A stretch of 64,000 nt of DNA, taken from the NCBI RefSeq assembly GCF_007752135.1, contig NZ_CP036298.1, positions 6,874,501 to 6,938,500 on the forward strand. Reading direction: 5' to 3'. The position numbers and the translations under genes are program-made. Each line of letters starts with the position of its first letter. Within the stretch, counting starts at the first letter, position 1. This DNA comes from Aureliella helgolandensis (lineage in GTDB: Bacteria; Planctomycetota; Planctomycetia; Pirellulales; Pirellulaceae). Below are positions 42,944 through 52,181 of this stretch, piece by piece. A model generated the notes under the pieces. That model was not told where the DNA came from. It made no database searches and saw nothing but the letters and a program-made list of their open reading frames with translations.

Positions 42944-43720
42944 CTAGGCTAGAGGAGCATCGGTATGCCGACAGCCCGCGCGCACATCGTCACTCAACAA
43001 GCTTGCACTCGGCTCGTCCAATACCAGCGTCACATCCTGATGTTGGCGGAGTGCGGTGGCGGGACAGTTCGGGGAAATTTCGCTTTCAATACTGGCCTTC
43101 ACGGCCTCTGCCTTGCGACGGTCGGGAACCGAGCAGTAGATTTTGTCAGCCCGCAGAATCTGGCTGACGGTCATGCTAATCGCCCGCGTCGGTACGGACT
43201 CGAGACTATCAAACCATCCCTCCCCAACCTGCTGTCGGCGGCAGGCCTCGTCCAAGTCAACGAGGTGGTAGCAAGCTTTGGCCGAAAAATCGGCAGGTGG
43301 ATCATTGAACGCCAAATGGCCATTCTCGCCAATGCCGCACAGCAGCAGGTCAATTTGCCGACCTTGCAACATCTGCTCCGCGTTCGCTTGGAGCGTTTCA
43401 GGTGGAAGTAGACCATCCAGATAATAGAAAGACTTCAGGGGAAGGCGATCGACAAATCGCGACGCGAGGTAACCACTGAAGGAAGCTGCGTGATCGCGGC
43501 CGATTCCTAGATATTCATCCAGATGAAAACCATTTACGCGAGACCAATCAATATCGGGTTGTTGTGTCAGACTATCTAACACCTCAAATTGACTAGAACC
43601 GGTAGCAATCACAAGATTGCATTCATCCCGGCTTGCGAGTGCATCGCGCAGGGTCTCAGCGGCCCGCTGGGCGGTAAAATGACCGAGTTCCGCTCGATCT
43701 GGCGCAATTACAATCTTCAT
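42944..43720 (-). CDS. nagB: Glucosamine-6-phosphate deaminase
   Basis: The 258-residue product shows the NagB/RpiA fold motifs: LVIATGSSQFEVLDSL near the start, the catalytic segment GFHLDEYLG and the LLCGIGENGHLAFNDPPADF loop. It turns GlcN-6-P into fructose-6-P and ammonia. It is the first gene of the nagB-nagA pair. No nagE, regulator or transporter is adjacent, so control and uptake are encoded elsewhere. Confidence 0.95.
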   Translation of the reverse strand: MKIVIAPDRAELGHFTAQRAAETLRDALASRDECNLVIATGSSQFEVLDSLTQQPDIDWSRVNGFHLDEYLGIGRDHAASFSGYLASRFVDRLPLKSFYYLDGLLPPETLQANAEQMLQGRQIDLLLCGIGENGHLAFNDPPADFSAKACYHLVDLDEACRRQQVGEGWFDSLESVPTRAISMTVSQILRADKIYCSVPDRRKAEAVKASIESEISPNCPATALRQHQDVTLVLDEPSASLLSDDVRAGCRHTDAPLA

Positions 43721-44155
43721 CAGTTCAATATCCCTTGCGTAAAATCAGCATTTGCCCAGGCGGAGACTCGCCAGCATGGCAGGTGTTTCGTGGTTTGCGT
43801 GGAGCATTTCAAGCCAACACCCATGCTTTGATCGGTATTCATGAGCGGTAATCGTACTGGCTCGGATGCGAATATGAAGAGCCCCCTCGTCCGGTGGCAA
43901 CTCCCTCCCAACGTCCAGTGCTATCATTTTCGAGATTAGAATAACAGACGCCAAAAATGAACTTTGGATGAATAGACGGCGCAAACACGCCAATCAAGGA
44001 ACGATTCACCCCGTTAAACCATTGACTCCCTCTTGTGATCTTCGCATAATACGGCTGCGACATGAGAGTTGCATCCGCCAAACCAGGCCTGAAATTTCGA
44101 GGATTATGGAACATTGCTGGCAGGGATCTAGCCCGTCCAACCGCAGTGCTTAGAT
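43721..44155. other. Divergent intergenic region
   Basis: About 435 nt between nagB and the zinc-ribbon gene. Apart from a promoter-like pair at 44022-44051, nothing was recognised. Confidence 0.4.
44022..44051 (+). promoter_or_regulatory. Putative sigma-70-type promoter
   Basis: TTGACT (44022-44027) is followed after 18 bp by ATAATA (44046-44051). It points towards the zinc-ribbon gene starting at 44156 and would leave a leader of roughly 100 nt. Consensus matching only. Confidence 0.4.
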
Positions 44156-44398
44156 ATGGAGACAGCCATGGCTTCTGGTACCTTTTTCGTTCGAGATTGC
44201 CCCACGTGTGGTCGCAAGCTGGAGGTTCGCGTCGAGCTGTTAGGGCGCGACGTCGAGTGCATCCACTGTGGGGCAGGTTTCAATACTCGCGAAAGCTCTC
44301 AAACGGCCTGCGATGACCTCAGGATTGAGCAGATCATTGCCCGCGCCCAGCAATACGTCGCATCAACCCAATCGCTCAACTCGACAACCACTGAATAG
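44156..44398 (+). CDS. Small zinc-ribbon protein
   Basis: The 80-residue product has two CxxC knuckles, DCPTCGRKLEV and ECIHCGAGF, spaced as in a zinc ribbon (MJ0042-like), with the strand-rich RVELLGRDV between. The C-terminal 35 residues form a polar helix (RIEQIIARAQQYV). The start may be the second Met (MASGTFF) at residue 5. Function unknown; such ribbons bind nucleic acid or proteins. Its 3' end overlaps the convergent aroA gene by 36 nt. A plausible promoter lies about 100 nt upstream. Confidence 0.75.
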   Translation: METAMASGTFFVRDCPTCGRKLEVRVELLGRDVECIHCGAGFNTRESSQTACDDLRIEQIIARAQQYVASTQSLNSTTTE

Positions 44399-45670
44399 CT
44401 CCAGGTCGCGCCAGAACTCTGGGTAGGTTTTAGCAGTGCAATCGGGATCCAGAATTTCAATTCCAGAGCATTGCAGCCCGACCAGAGCCATGCTCATGGC
44501 CATGCGATGATCGCGATAAGTTTCGATTTGGGCGGGCTTCAGCTTCGTGGGTGGAATCATTCGCAAGCCGTCATGGAACTCTTCAACCTCGGCCCCCAGC
44601 TTTTCCAATTCTCTTGCTAAGTCTGAAATCCGGTCGGTTTCTTTCACGCGGTTGTGGGCTACGCCTCGTACCGACGTTGCCCCCTCAGCAAACAGTGCCA
44701 CGGCGGCCAGCGTCTGCACGGTATCGCTGATGTCGGCCATATTGACGCTAACGCCACGCAGGGGCCCAGCGGCAGTCACCTCGATTGCGTCCCGCTCATA
44801 CTTAACGTGACACCCCATCTGTTCCAAGACTTCACAAAAACGCACGTCCCCCTGCAAACTGGATTGGGACAGCCCCTCAACTCTTGCGCGGCCACCGGTA
44901 ATGGCCGCCGCGCCCCAAAAGTAGCTGGCCGCGGAGGCATCGGGCTCTATGGAGTAATCCGTCCCCACATAGCGATGGTTGACGTCGATGGAGAAAGGCC
45001 CACTCACCGGTCCGCGGATGGAAGCGCCGAAGGCACGCATGACTTCTGCGGTCATCTCCACATAGGGGACGGAGACCAACGCGCCCTCGACAAGCAGATT
45101 CACATCTTGACGCGCCAGCGGTGCGGCCATCATGAGGCCCGACAGAAACTGACTAGAGATATTGCCAGCCACCGTTGCACTGCCACCGGCCAGCCCTTGG
45201 GCTTGTAGATGCACGGGTGGACACCCCGGGTTGTCCAGATTCACGCTTTCAACGTTCGCCCCTAACTGCCTCAAGGCGTCTAACAAATCAGCGATGGGGC
45301 GCTCATGCATGCGGGGCACCCCCGATAGTCTAAATTCTCCGTGACAGGCAGCCAGTGCCGCCGTTAGAAAGCGAATCGTTGTTCCACTATTGGCAACATA
45401 CAGATCGGCTGCGGAAATTGGCAGAGCTCCACCGCATCCGTCAATCTCGACAGTGGCCGCTGAGCGATCATGCCGCAATTTCACCCCCAGCTGTTGCCAA
45501 GCCCCGATCATGACCTCGGTGTCCTCGCTGTCGAGCACCCCTCTCAGACAACTTGGTCCCTCCGCCAAGGCAGCGCAGATCAACGCGCGATTGGTGATAC
45601 TCTTGCTTCCAGGTGGGCGGATCGAGGCATCCACGGGAGGGCAGGCATGCAGTCGCACGGCGTGTGTCAC
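44363..45670 (-). CDS. aroA: 3-phosphoshikimate 1-carboxyvinyltransferase (EPSP synthase)
   Basis: The 435-residue product has the family signatures: PPGSKSITNRALICAALAEG (shikimate-3-P binding), YVANSGTTIRFLTAALA, the VKETDRISDLARELEKLGA loop, and YRDHRMAMSMALVG near the C-terminus. It transfers the enolpyruvyl group of PEP to shikimate-3-phosphate, the sixth step of the aromatic pathway. The SGTTIRFLTA segment around the binding loop should decide the glyphosate class but I cannot type it safely by eye. No other aro genes are near. It converges with the zinc-ribbon gene, overlapping it by 36 nt. Confidence 0.96.
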   Translation of the reverse strand: MTHAVRLHACPPVDASIRPPGSKSITNRALICAALAEGPSCLRGVLDSEDTEVMIGAWQQLGVKLRHDRSAATVEIDGCGGALPISAADLYVANSGTTIRFLTAALAACHGEFRLSGVPRMHERPIADLLDALRQLGANVESVNLDNPGCPPVHLQAQGLAGGSATVAGNISSQFLSGLMMAAPLARQDVNLLVEGALVSVPYVEMTAEVMRAFGASIRGPVSGPFSIDVNHRYVGTDYSIEPDASAASYFWGAAAITGGRARVEGLSQSSLQGDVRFCEVLEQMGCHVKYERDAIEVTAAGPLRGVSVNMADISDTVQTLAAVALFAEGATSVRGVAHNRVKETDRISDLARELEKLGAEVEEFHDGLRMIPPTKLKPAQIETYRDHRMAMSMALVGLQCSGIEILDPDCTAKTYPEFWRDLELFSGCRVERLG

Positions 45671-46047
45671 TGGTCTAGGATCTCTCAGGGAAAAAGGAAG
45701 AACGAAATCGATTGGCCATCAATGGTAACATCCACACCGTATTTTCCAATTCGATGGGAAGGGGATTCCAAACACAATTGGAACGAGCAGCTCATCCAAG
45801 GTTAATTTGCGGGTTATTCGGGAATAACATATCGGGCAGGCGTTGCCTCCCCATCCCCCCGCGGCGTCAATGCTCCAGCAGCGCATCACCTTGAGCGACG
45901 CCTTCATCTTACCGCACTGGCAGCCCCCCCCCCTAATCACGCTCTAGGAACAATGCCTCCGGCCTTGCCCACGCTGCGACTTGCGATTTCAATAAGCCGT
46001 GACGTGGCGAGTTGCCAATTCAACAAGCGGGCTGCGACGAGGACAAC
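45671..46047. other. Intergenic region between aroA and cinA
   Basis: About 380 nt with no recognised gene. A weak trace of the dispersed repeat (CTTGCCCACGCTGCG, then CAATTCAACAAGCGGGCTG) occurs at about 45970-46035. Confidence 0.35.
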
Positions 46048-47415
46048 TCACTGGCCGTTGTTCGCTAGGCCGTTGCGCGTCAAGCCCTCGTTTGCCAGAT
46101 AGCGCCGCACGATATCAAGCCCCGTTTTGGCAACGCGTGGGCCTAGGACATCGGGATGTCCTCCCATAGCTCGCCTCTCCAAATGAACGGTCGTGCTGGT
46201 AGCCAGCGCGAACACGAAGTCGAACGTCCCGTTGGTGCATTCCATTTCCTTAACGGATGGATAGACACCGACCACGAGCGCCAACTCCGCTCCAAATCGC
46301 TCTGCAGCCAATCTCGCAATGGCCGTCCAGCGCTCGTCTTCGAGTGTTTCCGAAGCGTTTTCCATCTCGCCGCAACCACTCGTGATGGTCTTGGATTCCG
46401 CTGCGGGCTCCCGCTCCAACCAACGCTCAGCGGCACTCCGATTGGGAAATGCGACGCCACCAGCAAAGCAACGACACTGGGGCTCATCCACCTTCAGCAA
46501 CCAATCGCTAATCCAACTCGCAGCTCCCACTTCCACGCAGGCAAGAGTCCGCCCCTGCTGCTTCAGATTTCGAGCCACCACGTGCTCCAATTCGTCGTCC
46601 CCGGCACCGAAAACGAGATCCCCCAACGCCGATTCGATCTCGCCCAGCGTCGGAGCAATCTGATGCTGGAAGGTGGCGGCATCGGTGGCCCGACCGGCAA
46701 CTCTCAGCGTGATCGTGGCGCGACTGACCGTAATACCGACCGTCGGCGTCCGCTGCCTCGCAATCAATTGCGGCAACTTGACTTCCACATCACTTTCGCC
46801 AATCCCAAAGACTTTGACGGCGTGATAGTGAAGTCGCCCAAGTTGACTCCCGAGCAGGAGTTCCAAACGCGGCGCTACGGTCTCCAGCCACATCTGCCTC
46901 ATCTCGGCCGGCACTCCTGGAAGAGCGAACACGCGGCAGCTGCGATTGACGTTCCCTGGTGACTCCCCGGTGCGGGCCTGCTGGGGCGCGGCAACCTGTA
47001 GATCGATGCCGGGGGCGGATCCATGGGGGTTGGGCACGATTTGACTGCCGCGTGGAAACATCGCTTGCACGCGATTGTTTTCAGGCATCTCTCGGTTGCG
47101 GCTTGCAAACATCGCCACAATTTTATCGAGCGACTCCTGATCCAGTTCCAAAGGCAGCTGGAACGCGTCGGCCATGGCTTGACGCGTCAAATCATCGAGC
47201 GTTGGTCCTAGTCCACCCGTGCAGACGACCACCTCGGCACGTGCCACGGCCCGCTGCAAGGCCTCGACATTGTCGCTCAGGCTGTCGCCGATCGTGGTAT
47301 GGCGAGCGGTCTGAATCCCCAGGTCGCCGAGTTGTTGGCTGAGCCAACGGGAATTGGTATCAAGACGTTGCCCACTGGTGAGCTCGTCACCAATGGCAAT
47401 AATTTCAGCGTGCAC
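46048..47415 (-). CDS. cinA: CinA-like protein (MoaB/Mog fold plus C-terminal domain)
   Basis: The 455-residue product has the CinA N-terminal molybdopterin-binding-like domain: AEIIAIGDELTSGQRLDTNS, VVCTGGLGPTLDDLTR, NRVQAMFPRGSQIVPNPHGSAPG and FALPGVPAEMRQMW. The C-terminal domain (residues about 290-455) is diverged from the usual nicotinamide nucleotide amidase; typical TGG-AES and GVPG motifs are hard to see, though AASWISDWLL could be the helix start. CinA proteins hydrolyse ADP-ribose and deamidate NMN in nucleotide repair. It is the third gene of a minus-strand set with DUF6702 and M1 peptidase; the gap to the upstream gene is 12 nt. Confidence 0.88.
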   Translation of the reverse strand: MHAEIIAIGDELTSGQRLDTNSRWLSQQLGDLGIQTARHTTIGDSLSDNVEALQRAVARAEVVVCTGGLGPTLDDLTRQAMADAFQLPLELDQESLDKIVAMFASRNREMPENNRVQAMFPRGSQIVPNPHGSAPGIDLQVAAPQQARTGESPGNVNRSCRVFALPGVPAEMRQMWLETVAPRLELLLGSQLGRLHYHAVKVFGIGESDVEVKLPQLIARQRTPTVGITVSRATITLRVAGRATDAATFQHQIAPTLGEIESALGDLVFGAGDDELEHVVARNLKQQGRTLACVEVGAASWISDWLLKVDEPQCRCFAGGVAFPNRSAAERWLEREPAAESKTITSGCGEMENASETLEDERWTAIARLAAERFGAELALVVGVYPSVKEMECTNGTFDFVFALATSTTVHLERRAMGGHPDVLGPRVAKTGLDIVRRYLANEGLTRNGLANNGQ

Positions 47416-47427
47416 ATAAATTCCTTT

Positions 47428-48171
47428 TTAGTTCTCTGCCCAAGCCTTAGAGAACTTGGCCCACGGCTGCTTGGCAGTCATCTTTAACGCGGTTCGTTTT
47501 CCAGCATTCCTCACCGAAACAGTGTTGATTTGCCCAGACGTCCAATCGACTAACACGGAATTGACCAACACTTGCGGCTGCCCCGAGTCCTTCAGAGGCG
47601 TAATCTCGAAGTAGACCCACAACCAGTTCGTATCGAGCTCCTTGCCTACCCAATGCAGGCTGGAACGGTTCTCGGCCAACTTGGATGCGACGCCCTCCCC
47701 GGAGGTCGCAGCGGCATCCGCCTTGGCTCCCTCGTTAGTGGCCGGGCTCTGCACATCACGCTGCAGTTCTTCTGAGTTTTCCCGTGCAACCAGCACGTCC
47801 GCCTGCTCAGCCAGATAGAAATGCCCGGAAAGGTAGGCTGTTAGCAGTTCGTCGATGCGCGCTTCTTTTTCCAGATTGATTTTGCGTTTCAGTTGAGCGC
47901 TGAGCGATTGTTCCACGTCGACCGCTTGCAACTTCAAAGCGATCTCCCAACGACCAGATTTCTTATTGAACTCCATCTCCGCTGTACTGATGTGAAACGG
48001 ATGGGCCAGCACCGTACTAGTGAGCATCCACACTCCACACACGCCTACAACGATTCTAGCAATCGCAGTGGTGAACCAGCTACGTTGGCATGGCTGCACC
48101 ACGGTGCTTAAGCCCAGGTACTTGGCAATCATTTCGAGCAACACAAAACCCCTTTGGTTCAATCGAGCCAT
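47428..48171 (-). CDS. DUF6702 family protein
   Basis: The 247-residue product has a hydrophobic segment at residues 35-55 (AIARIVVGVCGVWMLTSTVLA) that is probably a signal sequence; the first 30 residues may be a misplaced start. The mature N-terminus HPFHISTAEMEFNKKSGRWEIALKL is the signature of DUF6702 proteins, which often sit next to M1 peptidases. An inserted linker (about 140-165) is Ala/Gly/Glu-rich. The C-terminal DTNWLWVYFEITPLK and WTSGQINTVSVRNAGKRTAL complete the domain. Role unknown, periplasmic. It lies 37 nt after the peptidase gene and 12 nt before cinA. Confidence 0.85.
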   Translation of the reverse strand: MARLNQRGFVLLEMIAKYLGLSTVVQPCQRSWFTTAIARIVVGVCGVWMLTSTVLAHPFHISTAEMEFNKKSGRWEIALKLQAVDVEQSLSAQLKRKINLEKEARIDELLTAYLSGHFYLAEQADVLVARENSEELQRDVQSPATNEGAKADAAATSGEGVASKLAENRSSLHWVGKELDTNWLWVYFEITPLKDSGQPQVLVNSVLVDWTSGQINTVSVRNAGKRTALKMTAKQPWAKFSKAWAEN

Positions 48172-48208
48172 ATCGCGTAATGGAACATTTCTTCAGCCCG
48201 CCGACTTC

Positions 48209-50836
48209 CTACGCATCGTCGGCATTCGCAGTTGGACGGACCTCAGCGGCTGGCTCAGCCGGCTGCGCTTCGCTCTCCGACGCGGCTCCGTCGGTCGAAT
48301 CAGTGGTCGCTTCGGGCTGGCTATTTTTGGTCTCGCCCGCGACCTCCTCCTTAGCTGCATCAGCAGCATTGGGATTGTCGGTAGCGGCCGGCTTTTTGCT
48401 GTCCGCAGCAGGAGCAGCCTTCTCTGCAGCATCCTTCTCGGTAGCATCCTTCTCCGACTCGGCCTGCTCTTTTTCAGCCGCCTTCTTGGCCTCACTCTCT
48501 TTTCGCTTGCGCTCGGCTTCCGCCTTGCGTGCAGCGGACTTCATGGGGTTGTCGGCACTCCGCGGCTTATCATTCTTATACAACTGGAAGCGGCTGGGCT
48601 CAAACCGTGGAGGAAAGTAATTATTATCACGATTGGTATCCGCCGATTCTCGGTAGGGGTCGAGTTCAAAACTCTTCACCACCTTGTCAGACAGCACCGA
48701 CGTGCTCGCCGTTTGATTGTTGCGGCGCCAAATTTCGGCTGGCAGCCTGAGAATCTCCTCGCTCTCGTCTTCGTATAAAACACGCAGCGTCATGGGCATC
48801 ACCAACCCCCCAAGATTTTTGAAGGTGATGGTGTAGAAGTTCTGCTGGTTAGCGAGCAACTCCCTCTCTTCTTCTGTGAGTTTTTCCAACATGCGCGCGT
48901 ACGCTTTGCGCGATTCGGGAGTCACCTCAAAGGGATCGTCGTTGTTGTAGAAATCCTTCAATTCGGGGAATTCATCGATGCGTTTGGCGAGCTCTTGATT
49001 GCGGACATCGGAAAGAGTTGGTGTGCGGTCCGCTTTTTCTTGCCGCTTACGATCGGAGATGGCATCCGGGTCTCCCTCATCGGGGACCTTCCAACTCACG
49101 CTATCAATGGCAATATCACAGTGATCGGTCGTGTAGAACCAACCTCGCCAAAACCAATCCAAATCAACTCCAGATGCATCCTCCATGGTGCGAAAGAAAT
49201 CGGCCGGCATGGGGCGTTTGAATTTCCAACGCCGCGCATACTCCTTGAAAGCAAAGTCGAACAATTCGCGCCCCAGGATTGACTCTCGCAAAATATTGAG
49301 AGCCGTCGCGGGTTTTCCGTAGGCGTTGGCCCCCAGGTTCAAGACCGATTCGCTGTTGGTCATGATAGGAACTTGCTGGGAGCTGCGCATGTAGCCCGTG
49401 ATCGCACTTGGCTCTCCACGCTGCGACGGATATTCGTCTTCCCACTCCTGTTCAGCCAAGTATTGCAAGAAGGTATTCAGCCCTTCGTCCATCCAAGTCC
49501 ACTGGCGTTCGTCGCTATTGACGATCATTGGGAAGTAATTGTGGCCCACTTCATGGATTACCACGGAGATCAAACCGTACTTGGTGCGTTCCGAGTACGT
49601 GCCGTCCTCATCGGGACGCGGGCCGTTGAAGCAAATCATGGGATATTCCATACCATACACAGGCCCATTCACGCTAATGGCAGTGGGGTAGGGGTATCCG
49701 AAGGTGTAGCGGCTGTAAACATTCAGGGTATGGATAATCGAATGCGTCGAATACTGGCTCCACAGCGGTTCCGCTTCATTGGGGTAGAAGGACATGGCCA
49801 TCACGGAATTGCCTTCGACAGCGTGTCCCTGGGCGTCCCAGATAAACTTTCGGCTGCTGGCCCAGGCAAAGTCCCTGACGTTTTGAGCATGAAAAACCCA
49901 AGTCTGCTCCCCTTCGGCTTGTTCCTTCTGGTTCGCCAAAGCCTCGTCGGGTGTCACCACAAAGACCGGTCGCTTGGCGGTTCGCGCTCGTTCCAACCGT
50001 CCCTTCTGCTCTTCCGACAAGACTTCGCCTGCGTTTTGAAGCACTCCAGTGGCGGCAACGATATGATCCTTCGGTACAGTGATGCGGACTAAGTAATCGC
50101 CCAACTCAAGGGTGAACTCGCCCGTTCCCAAGTACTGCTTATGCTGCCAGCCGTTCGCATCGGTGTAGGCCACCAAGCGGGGAAACCACTGGGCAATTTC
50201 GTAAATGTAGTTTTTGTCCTTTTCAAAATACTCACACCCCGTGCGTCCCTTGACGATGTCGGAGTCGTTGACTTGGTAGTTCCAATCGATGCTGAATTTG
50301 AACTGTTCTCCAGGTGCGATCGCTTGCGGCAAGTCGATGCGCATCATCGTTTTGACGAGCGTGTAGGGAAGCGGGCTGCCTGATTCATCGACGACTTTGG
50401 TGATTTCGGCACCGCCATCGAACGCCTGCTTGGCTTGCAGCTTCCGAAATGCCTCCAGCGAGAGTCGCGAATCGGGCTTAAACGTCTGCAGCTTGTTGGC
50501 ATCGGAATCGGGACTGAACAGGTTCGCGTCAACCTGCAACCACAAGTAGCGCAATGCGTGGGGAGAATGATTGTGGTACGTCACCGTTTCGCGGCCGGTC
50601 ACATGCTGTTTCTGATCATCGAGTTGCACATCGATGACGTAGTCAGCACGCTGCTGCCAGTACGCGGGGCCTGGCTCGCCAGAAGCATTGCGGTAGGTAT
50701 TGGGTGTTGGCAAAGACTCTTCCAACTGTCGGAACTTGTCCTCTTGACCGTATTTTTCATTGCGCACCACCTGCCCCCAGGCGGGCCCAATACAGAGGTG
50801 TGCCATTAAAATCACGAACAAAATACTGCGGACCAT
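48209..50836 (-). CDS. Secreted M1-family zinc metallopeptidase with charged tail
   Basis: The 875-residue product starts with a signal peptide (SILFVILMAHLCIGPAWGQ). An N-terminal beta-domain (YVIDVQLDDQKQHVTGRETVTYHNHSP) is followed by the catalytic domain with HEVGHNYFPMIVNSDERQWTWMDEG, i.e. HExxH with the third ligand Glu 19 residues later, as in gluzincins of the M1 family. A TIR-like Ala/Lys/Glu-rich tail of about 110 residues ends the protein (residues 765-875). It cleaves N-terminal residues of peptides, presumably in the periplasm. It is the first of three closely spaced minus-strand genes with DUF6702 and cinA. Confidence 0.9.
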   Translation of the reverse strand: MVRSILFVILMAHLCIGPAWGQVVRNEKYGQEDKFRQLEESLPTPNTYRNASGEPGPAYWQQRADYVIDVQLDDQKQHVTGRETVTYHNHSPHALRYLWLQVDANLFSPDSDANKLQTFKPDSRLSLEAFRKLQAKQAFDGGAEITKVVDESGSPLPYTLVKTMMRIDLPQAIAPGEQFKFSIDWNYQVNDSDIVKGRTGCEYFEKDKNYIYEIAQWFPRLVAYTDANGWQHKQYLGTGEFTLELGDYLVRITVPKDHIVAATGVLQNAGEVLSEEQKGRLERARTAKRPVFVVTPDEALANQKEQAEGEQTWVFHAQNVRDFAWASSRKFIWDAQGHAVEGNSVMAMSFYPNEAEPLWSQYSTHSIIHTLNVYSRYTFGYPYPTAISVNGPVYGMEYPMICFNGPRPDEDGTYSERTKYGLISVVIHEVGHNYFPMIVNSDERQWTWMDEGLNTFLQYLAEQEWEDEYPSQRGEPSAITGYMRSSQQVPIMTNSESVLNLGANAYGKPATALNILRESILGRELFDFAFKEYARRWKFKRPMPADFFRTMEDASGVDLDWFWRGWFYTTDHCDIAIDSVSWKVPDEGDPDAISDRKRQEKADRTPTLSDVRNQELAKRIDEFPELKDFYNNDDPFEVTPESRKAYARMLEKLTEEERELLANQQNFYTITFKNLGGLVMPMTLRVLYEDESEEILRLPAEIWRRNNQTASTSVLSDKVVKSFELDPYRESADTNRDNNYFPPRFEPSRFQLYKNDKPRSADNPMKSAARKAEAERKRKESEAKKAAEKEQAESEKDATEKDAAEKAAPAADSKKPAATDNPNAADAAKEEVAGETKNSQPEATTDSTDGAASESEAQPAEPAAEVRPTANADDA

Positions 50837-50954
50837 GAGAACTCCTTCAACTACGGATCACCTAACATCGCTGCAATGCATTAGAATTGGGACGTGGCCT
50901 GCATTCAACGCGCACACGCGTCCCATCTTGGATATTCCTCAACAAGTGTACAAA

Positions 50955-52181
50955 ATGTCGCAGTCAACCTACCCATTTGGCTATTGCACCAATGTTCACG
51001 CTGGTACGACCCTTGAGCAGGCACAGCAGAATTTGCTGCAGCATGCTGCGGCGGTGCGGCAGCAGGTCGTTCCCACTGGCCAGCTGCCGGTTGGACTGTG
51101 GCTGGCGGAAGACGCGGCCAACAGCCTCTTGGAAGAAGGGGCTCTCGAGCGTTTCCGTGGCTGGTTGAATGAGCACCACTTCTTCCCTTATACCCTGAAT
51201 GGCTTTCCTCAGGGGGATTTTCACCAACCGATCGTGAAACACCAGGTCTATGAGCCGACCTGGACCTGCCACTCCCGTGCTCGTTACACAATGTGCTTGG
51301 CAGAAATCCTCGATGCGATCCTCCCTGCCGGTGCGACGGGCTCCATTTCGACCTTACCGCTTGGCTGGCCCCACGCTCCGTGGCACGCAGAAAACTTCAA
51401 AGAAGCGGCCGACCACCTTCACGAAGTCGCCAAGTTCTGCGATCGCTTGGCGCAAAACAGTGGCCGTGAAATTGTGATTGCCATCGAACCCGAACCGGGT
51501 TGTGTGCTCAATACAGCGCCCGAGATGGTCGAATTCTTCGAACACTTTTTGTTTCGTGGTCCCGATGCAGAACTCGCCCGACGCTATCTGTCCGTCTGCC
51601 ATGACGTGTGCCACAGCGGTGTCATGTTCGAGCCGCAAACCACCGCACTGGAACTCTACCGCCAGAATGGAATCCGCGTTGGCAAGGTTCAAATTTCTTC
51701 TGCCGTACACGTCCCCTGGTCGCTGCACGCGGGCGATGCCTCCCGTGGCGGCGAAATGCTGGCTCAATTGAAGGCGTTCAACGAACCTAAATATTTGCAC
51801 CAAGTCACACGCTGCAACCCAGACGGTACGTTCCAAGCACTCGTGTCCGACCTGCCCCAAGCGCTGGAGAACTGGCTGCCGGAGGATGGCACGATGCCTC
51901 AACAAGACTGGAGAATCCATTTTCACGTGCCAATCTTTGTTGAGCAATTCGAGCTGCTGCGAACAACGCAAAGCGACATCCGCGATGCCACTCGCTACTT
52001 AACGGAATATAAATACGATCGGGTTGCCGATTCCGCTTGGTTTACGGGGCACTTTGAAGTAGAAACCTATGCTTGGCCGGTGCTTCCCGAGTCAATGCAA
52101 GCGGCCACTCTTTCCGAGGGGATCGCCCAAGAGTTGCAGTACTTCCACACGTTACTCGAGGAAGAGGATCTTCGATGCTAA
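50955..52181 (+). CDS. eboE: Metabolite traffic protein EboE
   Basis: I chose the ATG at 50955 (MSQSTYPFGYCTNVHAG), since the frame before it is not protein-like. The 408-residue product is a TIM-barrel of the xylose isomerase-like superfamily with EboE-type segments: YCTNVHAGTTLEQ, TLNGFPQGDFHQPIVK, TLPLGW, EIVIAIEPEPGCVLNT and LSVCHDVCHSGVMFE, RIHFHVPIFVE. In other bacteria the ebo genes (A-F) act together to export hydrophobic metabolites; no other ebo genes are here. It diverges from the peptidase gene and overlaps the next gene (glutaminyl cyclase) by 7 nt. Confidence 0.88.
   Translation: MSQSTYPFGYCTNVHAGTTLEQAQQNLLQHAAAVRQQVVPTGQLPVGLWLAEDAANSLLEEGALERFRGWLNEHHFFPYTLNGFPQGDFHQPIVKHQVYEPTWTCHSRARYTMCLAEILDAILPAGATGSISTLPLGWPHAPWHAENFKEAADHLHEVAKFCDRLAQNSGREIVIAIEPEPGCVLNTAPEMVEFFEHFLFRGPDAELARRYLSVCHDVCHSGVMFEPQTTALELYRQNGIRVGKVQISSAVHVPWSLHAGDASRGGEMLAQLKAFNEPKYLHQVTRCNPDGTFQALVSDLPQALENWLPEDGTMPQQDWRIHFHVPIFVEQFELLRTTQSDIRDATRYLTEYKYDRVADSAWFTGHFEVETYAWPVLPESMQAATLSEGIAQELQYFHTLLEEEDLRC

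Noticed and set aside
45719-45940. Short Cys-containing minus-strand frame between aroA and cinA
   Set aside because: No start signal or family; the CxxC spacing does not form a zinc ribbon with a partner pair.
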